Part shown: positions 35,668 through 43,534 of the stretch, one piece after another
Position numbering within the stretch: position 1 is the first letter of the stretch
How the letters are laid out: every line of letters begins with the position of its first letter
Assembly (NCBI RefSeq): GCF_007860095.1
Contig: NZ_SJPT01000009.1
Location: forward strand, 124,001-188,000
Length of the DNA: 64,000 nt
Direction: 5' to 3'
DNA from: Novipirellula galeiformis
Lineage (GTDB): Bacteria > Planctomycetota > Planctomycetia > Pirellulales > Pirellulaceae
The notes under the pieces: generated by a model
The model's database searches: none
Seen by the model: only the letters and a program-made list of their open reading frames with translations
Told to the model about the DNA's origin: nothing
Made by a program: the position numbers and the translations under genes

Positions 35668-37389
35668 TCAATTGACCGTGCGGATCCACAGCAAAAACGC
35701 CAGCCCGAGATAGCCGAGGGCCACCCAATCACGGAGGGTCCAGCGGTCGCTACGTGCGTTAAAACGCAAGTATTCAAGTAACTTTCCGGTCGGGCATCCG
35801 AATCGGCAATAAGCCATCGGCACAAATAGCGACGCGACCATCCCGACGACCGCGACCGCGATTGTGGCCCAGCCGGCGATGCGAAATACGTAGGCGTCAA
35901 ACGGCTCGATGTCGACCAAGCTGAATGGCAACGCCATCATCGTTACCAACAAACACCACAGCAACAACAGACCAGGAATCAGCATCAGAATCTTGGAAAG
36001 CGAATGCCCAAGTTTGACTTGATAACGGATCCGCCCTTTGATCAATTGCTGCACCGCCCCATGCGGACACAGGTGCGAACAGTAAATATTCCGTTTACTA
36101 AATAGCGGGCACGCAAACGCTGCGATCACCAGCATCGTTAGTCCCGGTGCCATCTTCAGCGGCACCCCATGCTTGGCCCAACCGGCAATCATCGCTTGCG
36201 ATACCAAGTTACCGGCAATCAAACCTAGGTACACAATCAACGTCAACTGAAACGCAATCCGAATTCGCTTGCTGGCTCGCAGCGATGTGGCCCCGATCAC
36301 GATGGCCGCAAGGATCACGATCATCGTGCCGATATCATGCACAGAAACTTGCAGCCCCGAACGGCGTTTCGGTCGCGACGCTTCCCTTTGTAAATCTTCG
36401 AGATGTTTTTTTGCGACTTCGACCACTCCGTCGGACACCGCCATGCTAGTCATCGTCGCTCCCGAGACACCTTCGACTCGCATCTCGAAAAGATCGGCCT
36501 CGCCGAGTTCCTTCAGTTTCATCTCGGCAAACGTCGAGCGAAAATACGAATCCTCGCGAACATAGCCGACGTAGGGCTCGTTGTCGTACGACTTCCCGAT
36601 CGCGATTCCGACAACGGCTCCGTCGCGGTCAAAACCGATTAAAGTCTCCGTCGGCCCTTGATAGCCGACGATGTTGTCCGCCGCCGGTGAACTACGCAAC
36701 ACTTGCCCGATCCGATCGCCGCCGGCATCGACCGACCAAAGCGCCCCGTGCACCGCATCGGGCTCGAGACGATCCGCATCGGGAAACAGCACGCTGATGT
36801 CGTCCAATGAGAGCGGCGCGGGAAAACGCAGCGACCCCACCTCGCCACCCAAGCGGTGAATCATCGATTCTTGAATCGCCAAGCTCGTCAGCGTCGCGCC
36901 GGAAACCGCATCCACAACGGCGTGGCCGCCGATCTCGTCTCTTAATTTTCCATCGAGCGAGGACATGAATCGCTCATTTCGCTGGACTTCCAACAAATGG
37001 TCTCGCGTATCTTCGCTGGAAAGGATCGAGATCCCAACGACATGATCCTGGTGATCGAATCCGATCAAAACATTGGTCGGTCCGGAAAAGCCAATGATGT
37101 GATCGCTCTCCGGAGAGGTCTGGACGACGTATCCGAGTGATTGGCCGTCCGCACCTCGAACCTCCATCCGCCCATCGTCACTCGCAACGCCCTCAAGCGA
37201 CGTCGCAGCGGGAAACAACGCAGCGACCTGGTCGATCGAGAGATCCGCGATCGCAGTCACGCGGGTCGAGGAGCTCGCGTATTGAAGATGAATCAGTGCG
37301 ATGATCGAAACAAACACCGCCAAGCGTGCGAGGTGCACGACGAGGCGACGAATTTGCCATCGATCCGCATGGACGGGATCCAGCGTCAT
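35668..37389 (-). CDS. NosR-like membrane protein with two FMN-binding domains
   Basis: A 573-residue membrane redox protein. After an N-terminal helix (about 17-35) come two similar outer FMN-binding domains, each with the flavin-attachment motif: VSGATLTS (162-169) and VSGATMTS (308-315). The repeats also share GFSGPTNVLIGFD and GYQGPTETLIGFD. Then follow about five or six membrane helices and two cytoplasmic-edge half-clusters, YCSHLCP (Cys437, Cys441) and YCRFGCP (Cys528, Cys532), as in NosR/NapH proteins. The ferredoxin domain of classical NosR is absent. The protein likely moves electrons across the membrane to an outer acceptor. Its start overlaps the stop of the upstream exported FAD oxidoreductase by one base (TAATG), so the two are coupled in translation and probably in function. 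Confidence 0.88.
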   Translation of the reverse strand: MTLDPVHADRWQIRRLVVHLARLAVFVSIIALIHLQYASSSTRVTAIADLSIDQVAALFPAATSLEGVASDDGRMEVRGADGQSLGYVVQTSPESDHIIGFSGPTNVLIGFDHQDHVVGISILSSEDTRDHLLEVQRNERFMSSLDGKLRDEIGGHAVVDAVSGATLTSLAIQESMIHRLGGEVGSLRFPAPLSLDDISVLFPDADRLEPDAVHGALWSVDAGGDRIGQVLRSSPAADNIVGYQGPTETLIGFDRDGAVVGIAIGKSYDNEPYVGYVREDSYFRSTFAEMKLKELGEADLFEMRVEGVSGATMTSMAVSDGVVEVAKKHLEDLQREASRPKRRSGLQVSVHDIGTMIVILAAIVIGATSLRASKRIRIAFQLTLIVYLGLIAGNLVSQAMIAGWAKHGVPLKMAPGLTMLVIAAFACPLFSKRNIYCSHLCPHGAVQQLIKGRIRYQVKLGHSLSKILMLIPGLLLLWCLLVTMMALPFSLVDIEPFDAYVFRIAGWATIAVAVVGMVASLFVPMAYCRFGCPTGKLLEYLRFNARSDRWTLRDWVALGYLGLAFLLWIRTVN

Positions 37390-39686
37390 TACTTGCCAGA
37401 AACCACACGAATCGCGTCCGCGTGAACATTCCCACTACCGTCAGCCGAAAGCGTCACGGCGCAATCTTCACCGAGTTTCAGATCAAACGTACCAAGCGAA
37501 AGAAACAAGTCGTCGACGGGAGGTGCCGTTTGCATGTTGACGATTTTGGTAACCACATCGTCGCCCGTTTTGACTTCCACGCTCACCTTATCGCTACGGT
37601 TTTCATGAGCCTGGTAGGCAATCATGATCTGATGTTGGCCTGGGGCCGGTGCAGCAAACTCGAACCGAATCGTGGCACCTTTTTTGCCACCGTAGAGGTA
37701 GTGTGAGCCGACGAATTTTGGCAACCCCGTCCCCTCAGTCCAACCGCCCGTCTTTTTCGCCTTGGTATCATCGATCACCAAACCACTGATTTTGGCCGGA
37801 TCAATTCCCGCTCGGCTAGGCTTTTTACGAGGGGGGAATCCGGTCGGCGGTGCCAATGGCAACGCGTCATCGGGCACCACGATCTCGGAGTTGACGGTAT
37901 CGCGACGAGCTTTGCCGGGCTGATTGAGCAACTCAGCCATCTCCGACCAATACTTGCCATACACTTCGCGTGGCGTACAGTCGTGACGAACACAAATACT
38001 CGCCGCCTTGCCGACGACCTCGCCCATCATCCCGCACGTTCGCATCACACGCACGGTGCCCAAGGCCTGATGCGTCACACTGATGCAACGGCCTGCCATA
38101 AACAGATTCGAGATATTTCGCGAATAGAAGGTTCGATAGGGAACCGGATAACCGTAGTTGCGATCGATACGTCGATCATGGACGGCGATTGAGATGAATG
38201 GGTTGTCGGGAAACTTTTCAGCATACTGTTCTTTCGGATAGTGCAGATCGATCGACCAAGTACTCGGCACACAACCGTCGGGATAAGCCACTTTGTTGAC
38301 CACATCGTCCTGCGTCAACACGATATCCCCCATCAAACGACGCGATTCACGCGGGCCGCCGATATAAGCGACCCAGGTCAGGTAGGCGTTCTTGTGCTTG
38401 TCGGCACCGTCACCGTTTTTCATCGCATTGAACGCTCCATAGACCGCTCGCAAATTCCAGTCACGGATCGCTTCGGCATGGTTGATTGGATCTTTATCAA
38501 ACCCGCTCTCCCAAAACCATTGGCCATGATGGTCACGTGGATAGGGAAAATCGTCCATGTTCAGCGGTAGCGCCCATGGTGTTTCAGGGAATTCCGTTGG
38601 GCGATCCGCTTCGTCCCAAGCCCACATGTTGCTCATGCCCATGCGGCCCTCAGGCGTCATTTCACTATCCGCACCGGCGAGATGCCCGATCGTGGCATGG
38701 CCGGTGCAATCGGCAAACAGCGTTCCCGAAAAACGGATTTGATCGCCGGTGCGAGTGTCAAACGCCATCACACTTTCGATTTGGTTGTCTTTGGTATCGA
38801 CCTTGTACGCGTGATGGTTCAAGAACAAATCGATCTTGGGCTCGGCACGCACGATCGCTTCTTTTTTGGCATCCTCGAACTCTTCGTAGGTGCCCGGTGA
38901 CTTGGTAGCGTTATCGGAAAACTCGGTAACGATTTCACCGACGCGAGGATAATTTCCTCGGCGAACGTGCCCCATCGCCCAAACGCGAATTTCGCTCGAT
39001 CCGTTTCCGCCCAACACGCCACGGTTCTGCACCAATGCCACTTTGCATCCCATCCGCGCTGCGGAAATCGCGGTCCCCATTCCCGCGTAACCGCCGCCGA
39101 TGACCACGATGTCATAGCCACTTTTTTCCGTCGGCTTGTCCCCCAAACCGAGTTGCTTGCGACGCCATGGCCCCAACACGATCGATTCGTTTGGAGGTTC
39201 CTCACCCGACTTGGTGAAATAAATCGCGTCACAGCGTCCGTCGAAACCAGTTAGATCTTTCAACGCCACGGTGGCCTTGGTGTCGCTGATTTCAACCGTC
39301 CCTCCGGCCTCCCAAAACCAATCGGCGTTTTGGGTTCCGAAGGTGTGGTCGAGCGTCTCGCCGTCCACGGCGATTTGGAATTTCCCAGGGGCTCCGGGGG
39401 CTTCCCAGCGAGCGACCCAATCCTTGGTGCGTGCAAACACGTGGTACGTTCCCGTGCTCGGGAACTCGACAGTAGCCGTCGCATCCTCAACCGGCTTTCC
39501 GAGCCCGTGGGCGATCAAATAAGGCGACCCCATCGTCATGATCGATTGGGTGTCGAGTTTCCAGCCGCCGGGCTGCTCAAAACTCTCTGCTTCAACGAAG
39601 AGCGAGTCTGCCGCAAACGCAGGCTGCAACAATAGCGAAATCAGAACGAGGGTCGATGTTTTGATCATTCTTTGCATCAACGTCAT
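37389..39686 (-). CDS. Exported FAD-dependent oxidoreductase with carbohydrate-binding-like modules
   Basis: A 765-residue protein. With the ATG at 39686 (AGG upstream) it begins with a Sec signal peptide (MTLMQRMIKTSTLVLISLLL). Next is an N-terminal beta-sandwich domain (about 28-165, ending near DGRCDAIYFTKSGE), then the FAD dinucleotide fold YDIVVIGGGYAGMGTAISAA (about 190-209) with the following acidic-type strand and NGSSEIRVWAMG, an oxidoreductase body (to about 610), and a C-terminal golvesin/CBM-like domain with GGWTEGTGLPKFVGSHYLY and HADAIRVV. PF12831-type FAD enzymes are frequent in planctomycete carbohydrate clusters. The outer location and the one-base overlap with a NosR-like gene suggest that it exchanges electrons with that protein. 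The substrate is unknown. Confidence 0.88.
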   Translation of the reverse strand: MTLMQRMIKTSTLVLISLLLQPAFAADSLFVEAESFEQPGGWKLDTQSIMTMGSPYLIAHGLGKPVEDATATVEFPSTGTYHVFARTKDWVARWEAPGAPGKFQIAVDGETLDHTFGTQNADWFWEAGGTVEISDTKATVALKDLTGFDGRCDAIYFTKSGEEPPNESIVLGPWRRKQLGLGDKPTEKSGYDIVVIGGGYAGMGTAISAARMGCKVALVQNRGVLGGNGSSEIRVWAMGHVRRGNYPRVGEIVTEFSDNATKSPGTYEEFEDAKKEAIVRAEPKIDLFLNHHAYKVDTKDNQIESVMAFDTRTGDQIRFSGTLFADCTGHATIGHLAGADSEMTPEGRMGMSNMWAWDEADRPTEFPETPWALPLNMDDFPYPRDHHGQWFWESGFDKDPINHAEAIRDWNLRAVYGAFNAMKNGDGADKHKNAYLTWVAYIGGPRESRRLMGDIVLTQDDVVNKVAYPDGCVPSTWSIDLHYPKEQYAEKFPDNPFISIAVHDRRIDRNYGYPVPYRTFYSRNISNLFMAGRCISVTHQALGTVRVMRTCGMMGEVVGKAASICVRHDCTPREVYGKYWSEMAELLNQPGKARRDTVNSEIVVPDDALPLAPPTGFPPRKKPSRAGIDPAKISGLVIDDTKAKKTGGWTEGTGLPKFVGSHYLYGGKKGATIRFEFAAPAPGQHQIMIAYQAHENRSDKVSVEVKTGDDVVTKIVNMQTAPPVDDLFLSLGTFDLKLGEDCAVTLSADGSGNVHADAIRVVSGK

Positions 39687-39909
39687 ATGAGACCTAGCAG
39701 GACAGCGGGGAAGGGATCGATTGGGTCGGTAAGGCGGCTTCATTGTATTTCACCAGCGAGGACGTAACCACCATTGCCAATGGGACAACGCCGGAATCGC
39801 CATCGCGGAGGAGAAAAACGCATTGACGAAGGTAAAACCGTACCGACAAAGGCTGCGAGTGAATGCAGCATCGAGACTCCGCTCGACGTCACCACGCTTT
39901 GCCGCCGCC

Positions 39910-41259
39910 TTAACCGAGCAACATCCGTCCGACATTGATGTAGATGACAATCCCCAAAATGTCGACGATCCCCGCCACAAACGGATTGCTCATCAACGCG
40001 GGATCGAGACCGGCACGTTTGAACGCAATCGGCAAGGAGGCGCCGCACATGCATCCGCAGACAATGACGGCTAACAAGGTGATGGGGATCACCAGAGCGT
40101 CATGAAACGAGGGGGCGACCATGACCGCGACGCAAAATCCAATGGTCGCCAAAAATCCGCCCAACACCAACGACACAATACTCTCGCGAACCAAGACACG
40201 GCGCCAGTCGCGGAATTTCACCTGCCCACTCGTCATCGCGGTGATCACGAGCGTGGCCGATTGGCTGCCGGAATTTCCTCCCGCACTAATGATCAACGGA
40301 ATGAACCACACCAACCAAACAAATTGCTTTAGTTCTTCTTCATAATGCCGCAGTGCAAATGCGGTGAGCAACGCAGCGAAAAACAAAATCGTCAACCAAA
40401 TCCCGCGTTTCCAGGACAAGGTCAGCAACCGGATCCGGAGAAAGTCATCCTCCAACGGCGCCACCGCAGCGATTCGCTGGGCATCCTCGGTCAATTCTTC
40501 GCGCACGACGTCAATCACATCATCGTGCGTGATGATCCCTAGCAACCTTCGACTGGCGTCAACCACTGGAATCGCCAACAGGTTAAATCGCTCCACTTTC
40601 TGGGCCACCGATTCCTGGTCCTCGCTGACCAAGGCGACGACCACATCCGTTTCCATCATCTCCCCCAGCGTCAGTTCGGGGTGCGCCAGCGAGGAAACCA
40701 ATTGTCGCGTCGAGACGATCCCGCGAAGCGAATCATCCTCGTCAACGACGTACAAGTAATAGATCGTTTCGAGCTGGCTTGCCTGTCGTCCCAGTTCATC
40801 CAGCGCTTGACGCACCGTTAGCTTTTGGCCGAGTTTGGCGACCTCGGTCGTCATCAAACCGCCCGCCGTCTCCTCTTGGTAAGAGCGGAGACGTTGGATG
40901 TTGCGACGATCTTTGACTGGCAACAAGGGCAGAATCTCTCGGACTCGCTCGTCCGACAACTCTTGGATTAAGTCGACACGATCATCGGCTGGAATCTCTT
41001 CAACGAGCGCGGCGACCTGCGACGGTTCGTGGTCGCTGAGCATCGCCACTTGGCGTTCTTCATTGAAGTAGCCAAAGATTTCCGAGCGCCGCGAAGCCTC
41101 GGCAAACTGCAGGACTTCCCAAGCCTCTTCGTTGGAAAGCCCCTCCATGAACTCCGCCGTACGCCCGGGGTTCAGGGTCGTGCAAAACTCTTCGAGTTCG
41201 GCTCGATTTTTCTCGGCCAACATTTCGCGTAATTCAGGCAGGAAGAGCGTGTTGACCAT
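39910..41259 (-). CDS. mgtE: MgtE-type magnesium transporter
   Basis: A 449-residue MgtE: N-terminal superhelical MgtE_N domain (about 25-130, with EIPADDRVDLIQELSDE), a CBS pair (about 135-255) and a five-helix membrane domain (about 280-449) with the pore region PLIISAGGNSGSQSATLV. MgtE is a dimeric Mg channel gated by the N and CBS domains according to cytoplasmic Mg. The ATG at 41259 fits the family. Upstream is a long leader (41260-41663) with several hairpins, which may simply be spacer. The classical M-box Mg riboswitch was looked for and not recognised. It is the second gene after efp on this strand, but 404 bp apart. Confidence 0.95.
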   Translation of the reverse strand: MVNTLFLPELREMLAEKNRAELEEFCTTLNPGRTAEFMEGLSNEEAWEVLQFAEASRRSEIFGYFNEERQVAMLSDHEPSQVAALVEEIPADDRVDLIQELSDERVREILPLLPVKDRRNIQRLRSYQEETAGGLMTTEVAKLGQKLTVRQALDELGRQASQLETIYYLYVVDEDDSLRGIVSTRQLVSSLAHPELTLGEMMETDVVVALVSEDQESVAQKVERFNLLAIPVVDASRRLLGIITHDDVIDVVREELTEDAQRIAAVAPLEDDFLRIRLLTLSWKRGIWLTILFFAALLTAFALRHYEEELKQFVWLVWFIPLIISAGGNSGSQSATLVITAMTSGQVKFRDWRRVLVRESIVSLVLGGFLATIGFCVAVMVAPSFHDALVIPITLLAVIVCGCMCGASLPIAFKRAGLDPALMSNPFVAGIVDILGIVIYINVGRMLLG

Positions 41260-41663
41260 GGCATTAAAGAGAAAAAACGCACACCGGCGTTCATTTCATA
41301 GGCAGTAAGAATGCGGAGAAGAATGAAAATGACGGAATGAAATGTCGCCCTCCAATGGTGCAAAGATGACCATGCCCTGCGGGGCGTTTGCATCGGGCGA
41401 CGCGTCGGGGACGCTAATGTCAGGCGTTTGTACCGTTACAGGCTCCGTTCCCAGTCAAACGCAGGAGAACGAGCCCGAAAGTGCCATGGGGTCTCGAATC
41501 GGCTAAAACCGATCCGAACCACTCCAACACCGCTGTAAACAGGGAGGCAAGAATGATTGGGTGAAATCCCAATAGCCGCTTGGGCGTTAGCCCCGGTTAA
41601 ACCACTTGAACCGTGGCTAACGTCAAAACGGCTAATCTCCCGAAAGACTCCTGCCTACCTGCT
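41260..41663. other. Hairpin-rich spacer upstream of mgtE
   Basis: A 404-bp spacer between efp and mgtE on the minus strand. Going along the plus strand it contains hairpins ATCGG-ctaaaa-CCGAT (about 41498-41513), ATTGGG-tgaaat-CCCAAT (about 41556-41573) and a long imperfect inverted repeat (41573-41634). No gene is present. It could hold a structured mgtE leader, an efp terminator and dispersed repeats. Confidence 0.45.
41573..41634. repeat. Long imperfect inverted repeat beyond efp
   Basis: A 62-bp palindromic element: outer arms TAGCCG (41573-41578) and CGGCTA (41629-41634), inner arms GCGTTAGCCCCGGTT (from 41584) and AACCGTGGCTAACG (to 41622). It lies 29 bp beyond the efp stop. The phrases GCGTTAGCCCCGG and CCGTGGCTAACG are, to my recollection, a frequent dispersed motif in Rhodopirellula genomes; this is memory, not a search. 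Confidence 0.7.
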
Positions 41664-42233
41664 CTAGTTGCTGACCCGCTCGACGTACTCGCCCGATCGG
41701 GAATCGATCTTGATCACGTTGCCGATTTTGATAAAGCCAGGAACGTTAAATTCCGCGCCCGTTTCCACGGTTGCCGGCTTGGTCACATTCGTGGCGGTAT
41801 CACCCTTGGCTCCGGGCACGCAATCGGTGACTTCCAATTCGACATGATTGGGCGGTTCGACGGTAATCGCGTTACCGTTGTACAACGTCATCGAACAACT
41901 CATGCCATCTTTCAAATACTTCCAGATGTCACCGGCAACTTCGCTGCTAACTTCATATTGCTCAAACGATTCGTTATGCATGAAGACGAACTCGTCACCT
42001 TGGCGATACAAAAATTGAACCTCGGTCGTTTCGACATCAGCCGATTCAAGCGAGTCTCCCCCTTTGTAGGTCCGTTCCAAGGTGGTTTGGCGGATCAAAT
42101 TTTTCATCCTACATTTGTAGAACGCGTTGCCTTTTCCTGGTTTGACGAACATCATTTCGGTCATGATGTATGGTTCGCCATCAATTTGGACCTTAAGTCC
42201 TTTGCGGAAGTCGCTTGTGTTATAAGTAGCCAT
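41664..42233 (-). CDS. efp: Elongation factor P
   Basis: A 189-residue EF-P of the three-domain tRNA-shaped type: an N-terminal KOW-like domain (1-65), an OB domain (66-128) and a C-terminal OB domain (129-189). EF-P frees ribosomes stalled at polyproline. The loop that is modified reads KPGKGNAF, with the lysine at position 34 exactly as in E. coli, where EpmA/EpmB attach beta-lysine. The divergent gene 72 bp away is an EpmB-type lysine aminomutase, which fits this lysine modification. It stands alone on its strand. Confidence 0.96.
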   Translation of the reverse strand: MATYNTSDFRKGLKVQIDGEPYIMTEMMFVKPGKGNAFYKCRMKNLIRQTTLERTYKGGDSLESADVETTEVQFLYRQGDEFVFMHNESFEQYEVSSEVAGDIWKYLKDGMSCSMTLYNGNAITVEPPNHVELEVTDCVPGAKGDTATNVTKPATVETGAEFNVPGFIKIGNVIKIDSRSGEYVERVSN

Positions 42234-42305
42234 AGACGATGGTTCCGTCTTTACGAGTCAGAGTATTAGTATTACGAATAATGGGGTGACAACCCCAGAA
42301 ATTAC

Positions 42306-43424
42306 ATGATCCAGAAAACGTCCCCCGGCGAGCCGGACGATGGGCAAGTGGCCGACCCTCTCGGGCAACCGGACACGATTCTAACGACATCGCGGGTTCT
42401 TGTCCTGCCCGGTTCCCACGATGATTTCCCGATCTCCTCCACCACCTCTGCAGAGGTCCCTGTAGACTGGCAAACCGCGATGCGCAAGGCGATTCGCTCG
42501 GGGAAAGAACTGCTCGAACGGCTACAGTTGCCGGCGAGCTCGTTTCCCGGGAATTTGGAATCGTTTCCCACCTTTGTCCCGCTGGAGTTTTTACAGCGGA
42601 TGACCCCCGGCGACCTCGCCGACCCGCTGCTGCGTCAAGTGCTACCGGTCAGCGAAGAATTGGCCTCCGTCCCTGATTTCGTCGCCGATCCTGTAGGCGA
42701 TTTGGATGCTTTGGCCGCCGGAGGGCTGATTCACAAATACGAGGGACGCGCGTTGTTGATCGTCTCGGGAGCTTGTGGAGTCCATTGCCGATACTGTTTC
42801 CGCCGTGAATTCCCGTATAGCGAGGCGGGTTCGCGACGCGAAAACTGGGATCCCGCAATCCAATACATTCAATCGCACCGCGACATCGAAGAGGTGATCC
42901 TCAGCGGCGGCGATCCTTTGACCCTAACCGACGCGCCGCTGTTCGATCTGATCGACCGACTCGATGCGATTGATCATGTCCGCCGCATCCGGTTTCATAC
43001 CCGCATGCCCATCGTGATTCCGCAACGGGTCACGCCGGCGATCTGTAAACGACTACAAAAAACGCGTGCGACGGTCTGGTTCGTCGTCCACGCCAACCAT
43101 GCAAATGAGTTAGACTCCGCAGTCATGGACCGCTTGGAGATGTTGGTGGATGCGGGAATCCCCGTTTTGAATCAAGCTGTCCTGCTGCGTGGAGTGAACG
43201 ACGACGAGCAAACACTAGTCGATTTGTTCATGAAGCTCGTCAACCATCGCGTCCAACCTTATTACTTGCATCAACTCGATCGGGTCCGAGGCACCCAACA
43301 TTTCGAAGTTCCGGTCGAGCGAGGACTCGAACTGATCGCGAACATCCGCACTCGGTTACCCGGATACGCCGTGCCGACGTACGTCACCGAACAAGCTGGC
43401 CAGCCTGCGAAAACACCACTGTAA
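42306..43424 (+). CDS. epmB: EF-P beta-lysylation protein EpmB (lysine 2,3-aminomutase-like)
   Basis: A 372-residue radical SAM enzyme of the lysine 2,3-aminomutase family. The cluster motif is CGVHCRYCF (Cys157, Cys161, Cys164), followed by REFPYSEAG and, later, LSGGDPLTLTD and HTRMPIVIPQRVTP. The length is near that of EpmB (about 340), shorter than clostridial aminomutases (over 400), and it lacks the long C-terminal extension. EpmB turns (S)-alpha-lysine into (R)-beta-lysine, which EpmA then joins to EF-P. Location next to efp strongly supports this role. No EpmA gene is in the window. The first 45 residues are a low-complexity leader; the ATG at 42306 has no clear ribosome site, so a later start is possible. 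Confidence 0.93.
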   Translation: MIQKTSPGEPDDGQVADPLGQPDTILTTSRVLVLPGSHDDFPISSTTSAEVPVDWQTAMRKAIRSGKELLERLQLPASSFPGNLESFPTFVPLEFLQRMTPGDLADPLLRQVLPVSEELASVPDFVADPVGDLDALAAGGLIHKYEGRALLIVSGACGVHCRYCFRREFPYSEAGSRRENWDPAIQYIQSHRDIEEVILSGGDPLTLTDAPLFDLIDRLDAIDHVRRIRFHTRMPIVIPQRVTPAICKRLQKTRATVWFVVHANHANELDSAVMDRLEMLVDAGIPVLNQAVLLRGVNDDEQTLVDLFMKLVNHRVQPYYLHQLDRVRGTQHFEVPVERGLELIANIRTRLPGYAVPTYVTEQAGQPAKTPL

Positions 43425-43534
43425 GTGGTTGCGATAAACTTGGTTTCCAGTGCTGCGGTTGTTCACTTGAACGACTTGGCAACGCGTTGCTTTCCGGCCT
43501 GCCGCAGAACCTGCATTCCTCGAATGATTAGCGT

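Noticed and set aside
41260-41663. M-box Mg riboswitch or cobalamin riboswitch
   Set aside because: Some phrases such as GGGTGAAATCCC look riboswitch-like, but they are simple hairpin arms and the known conserved blocks were not found in order.
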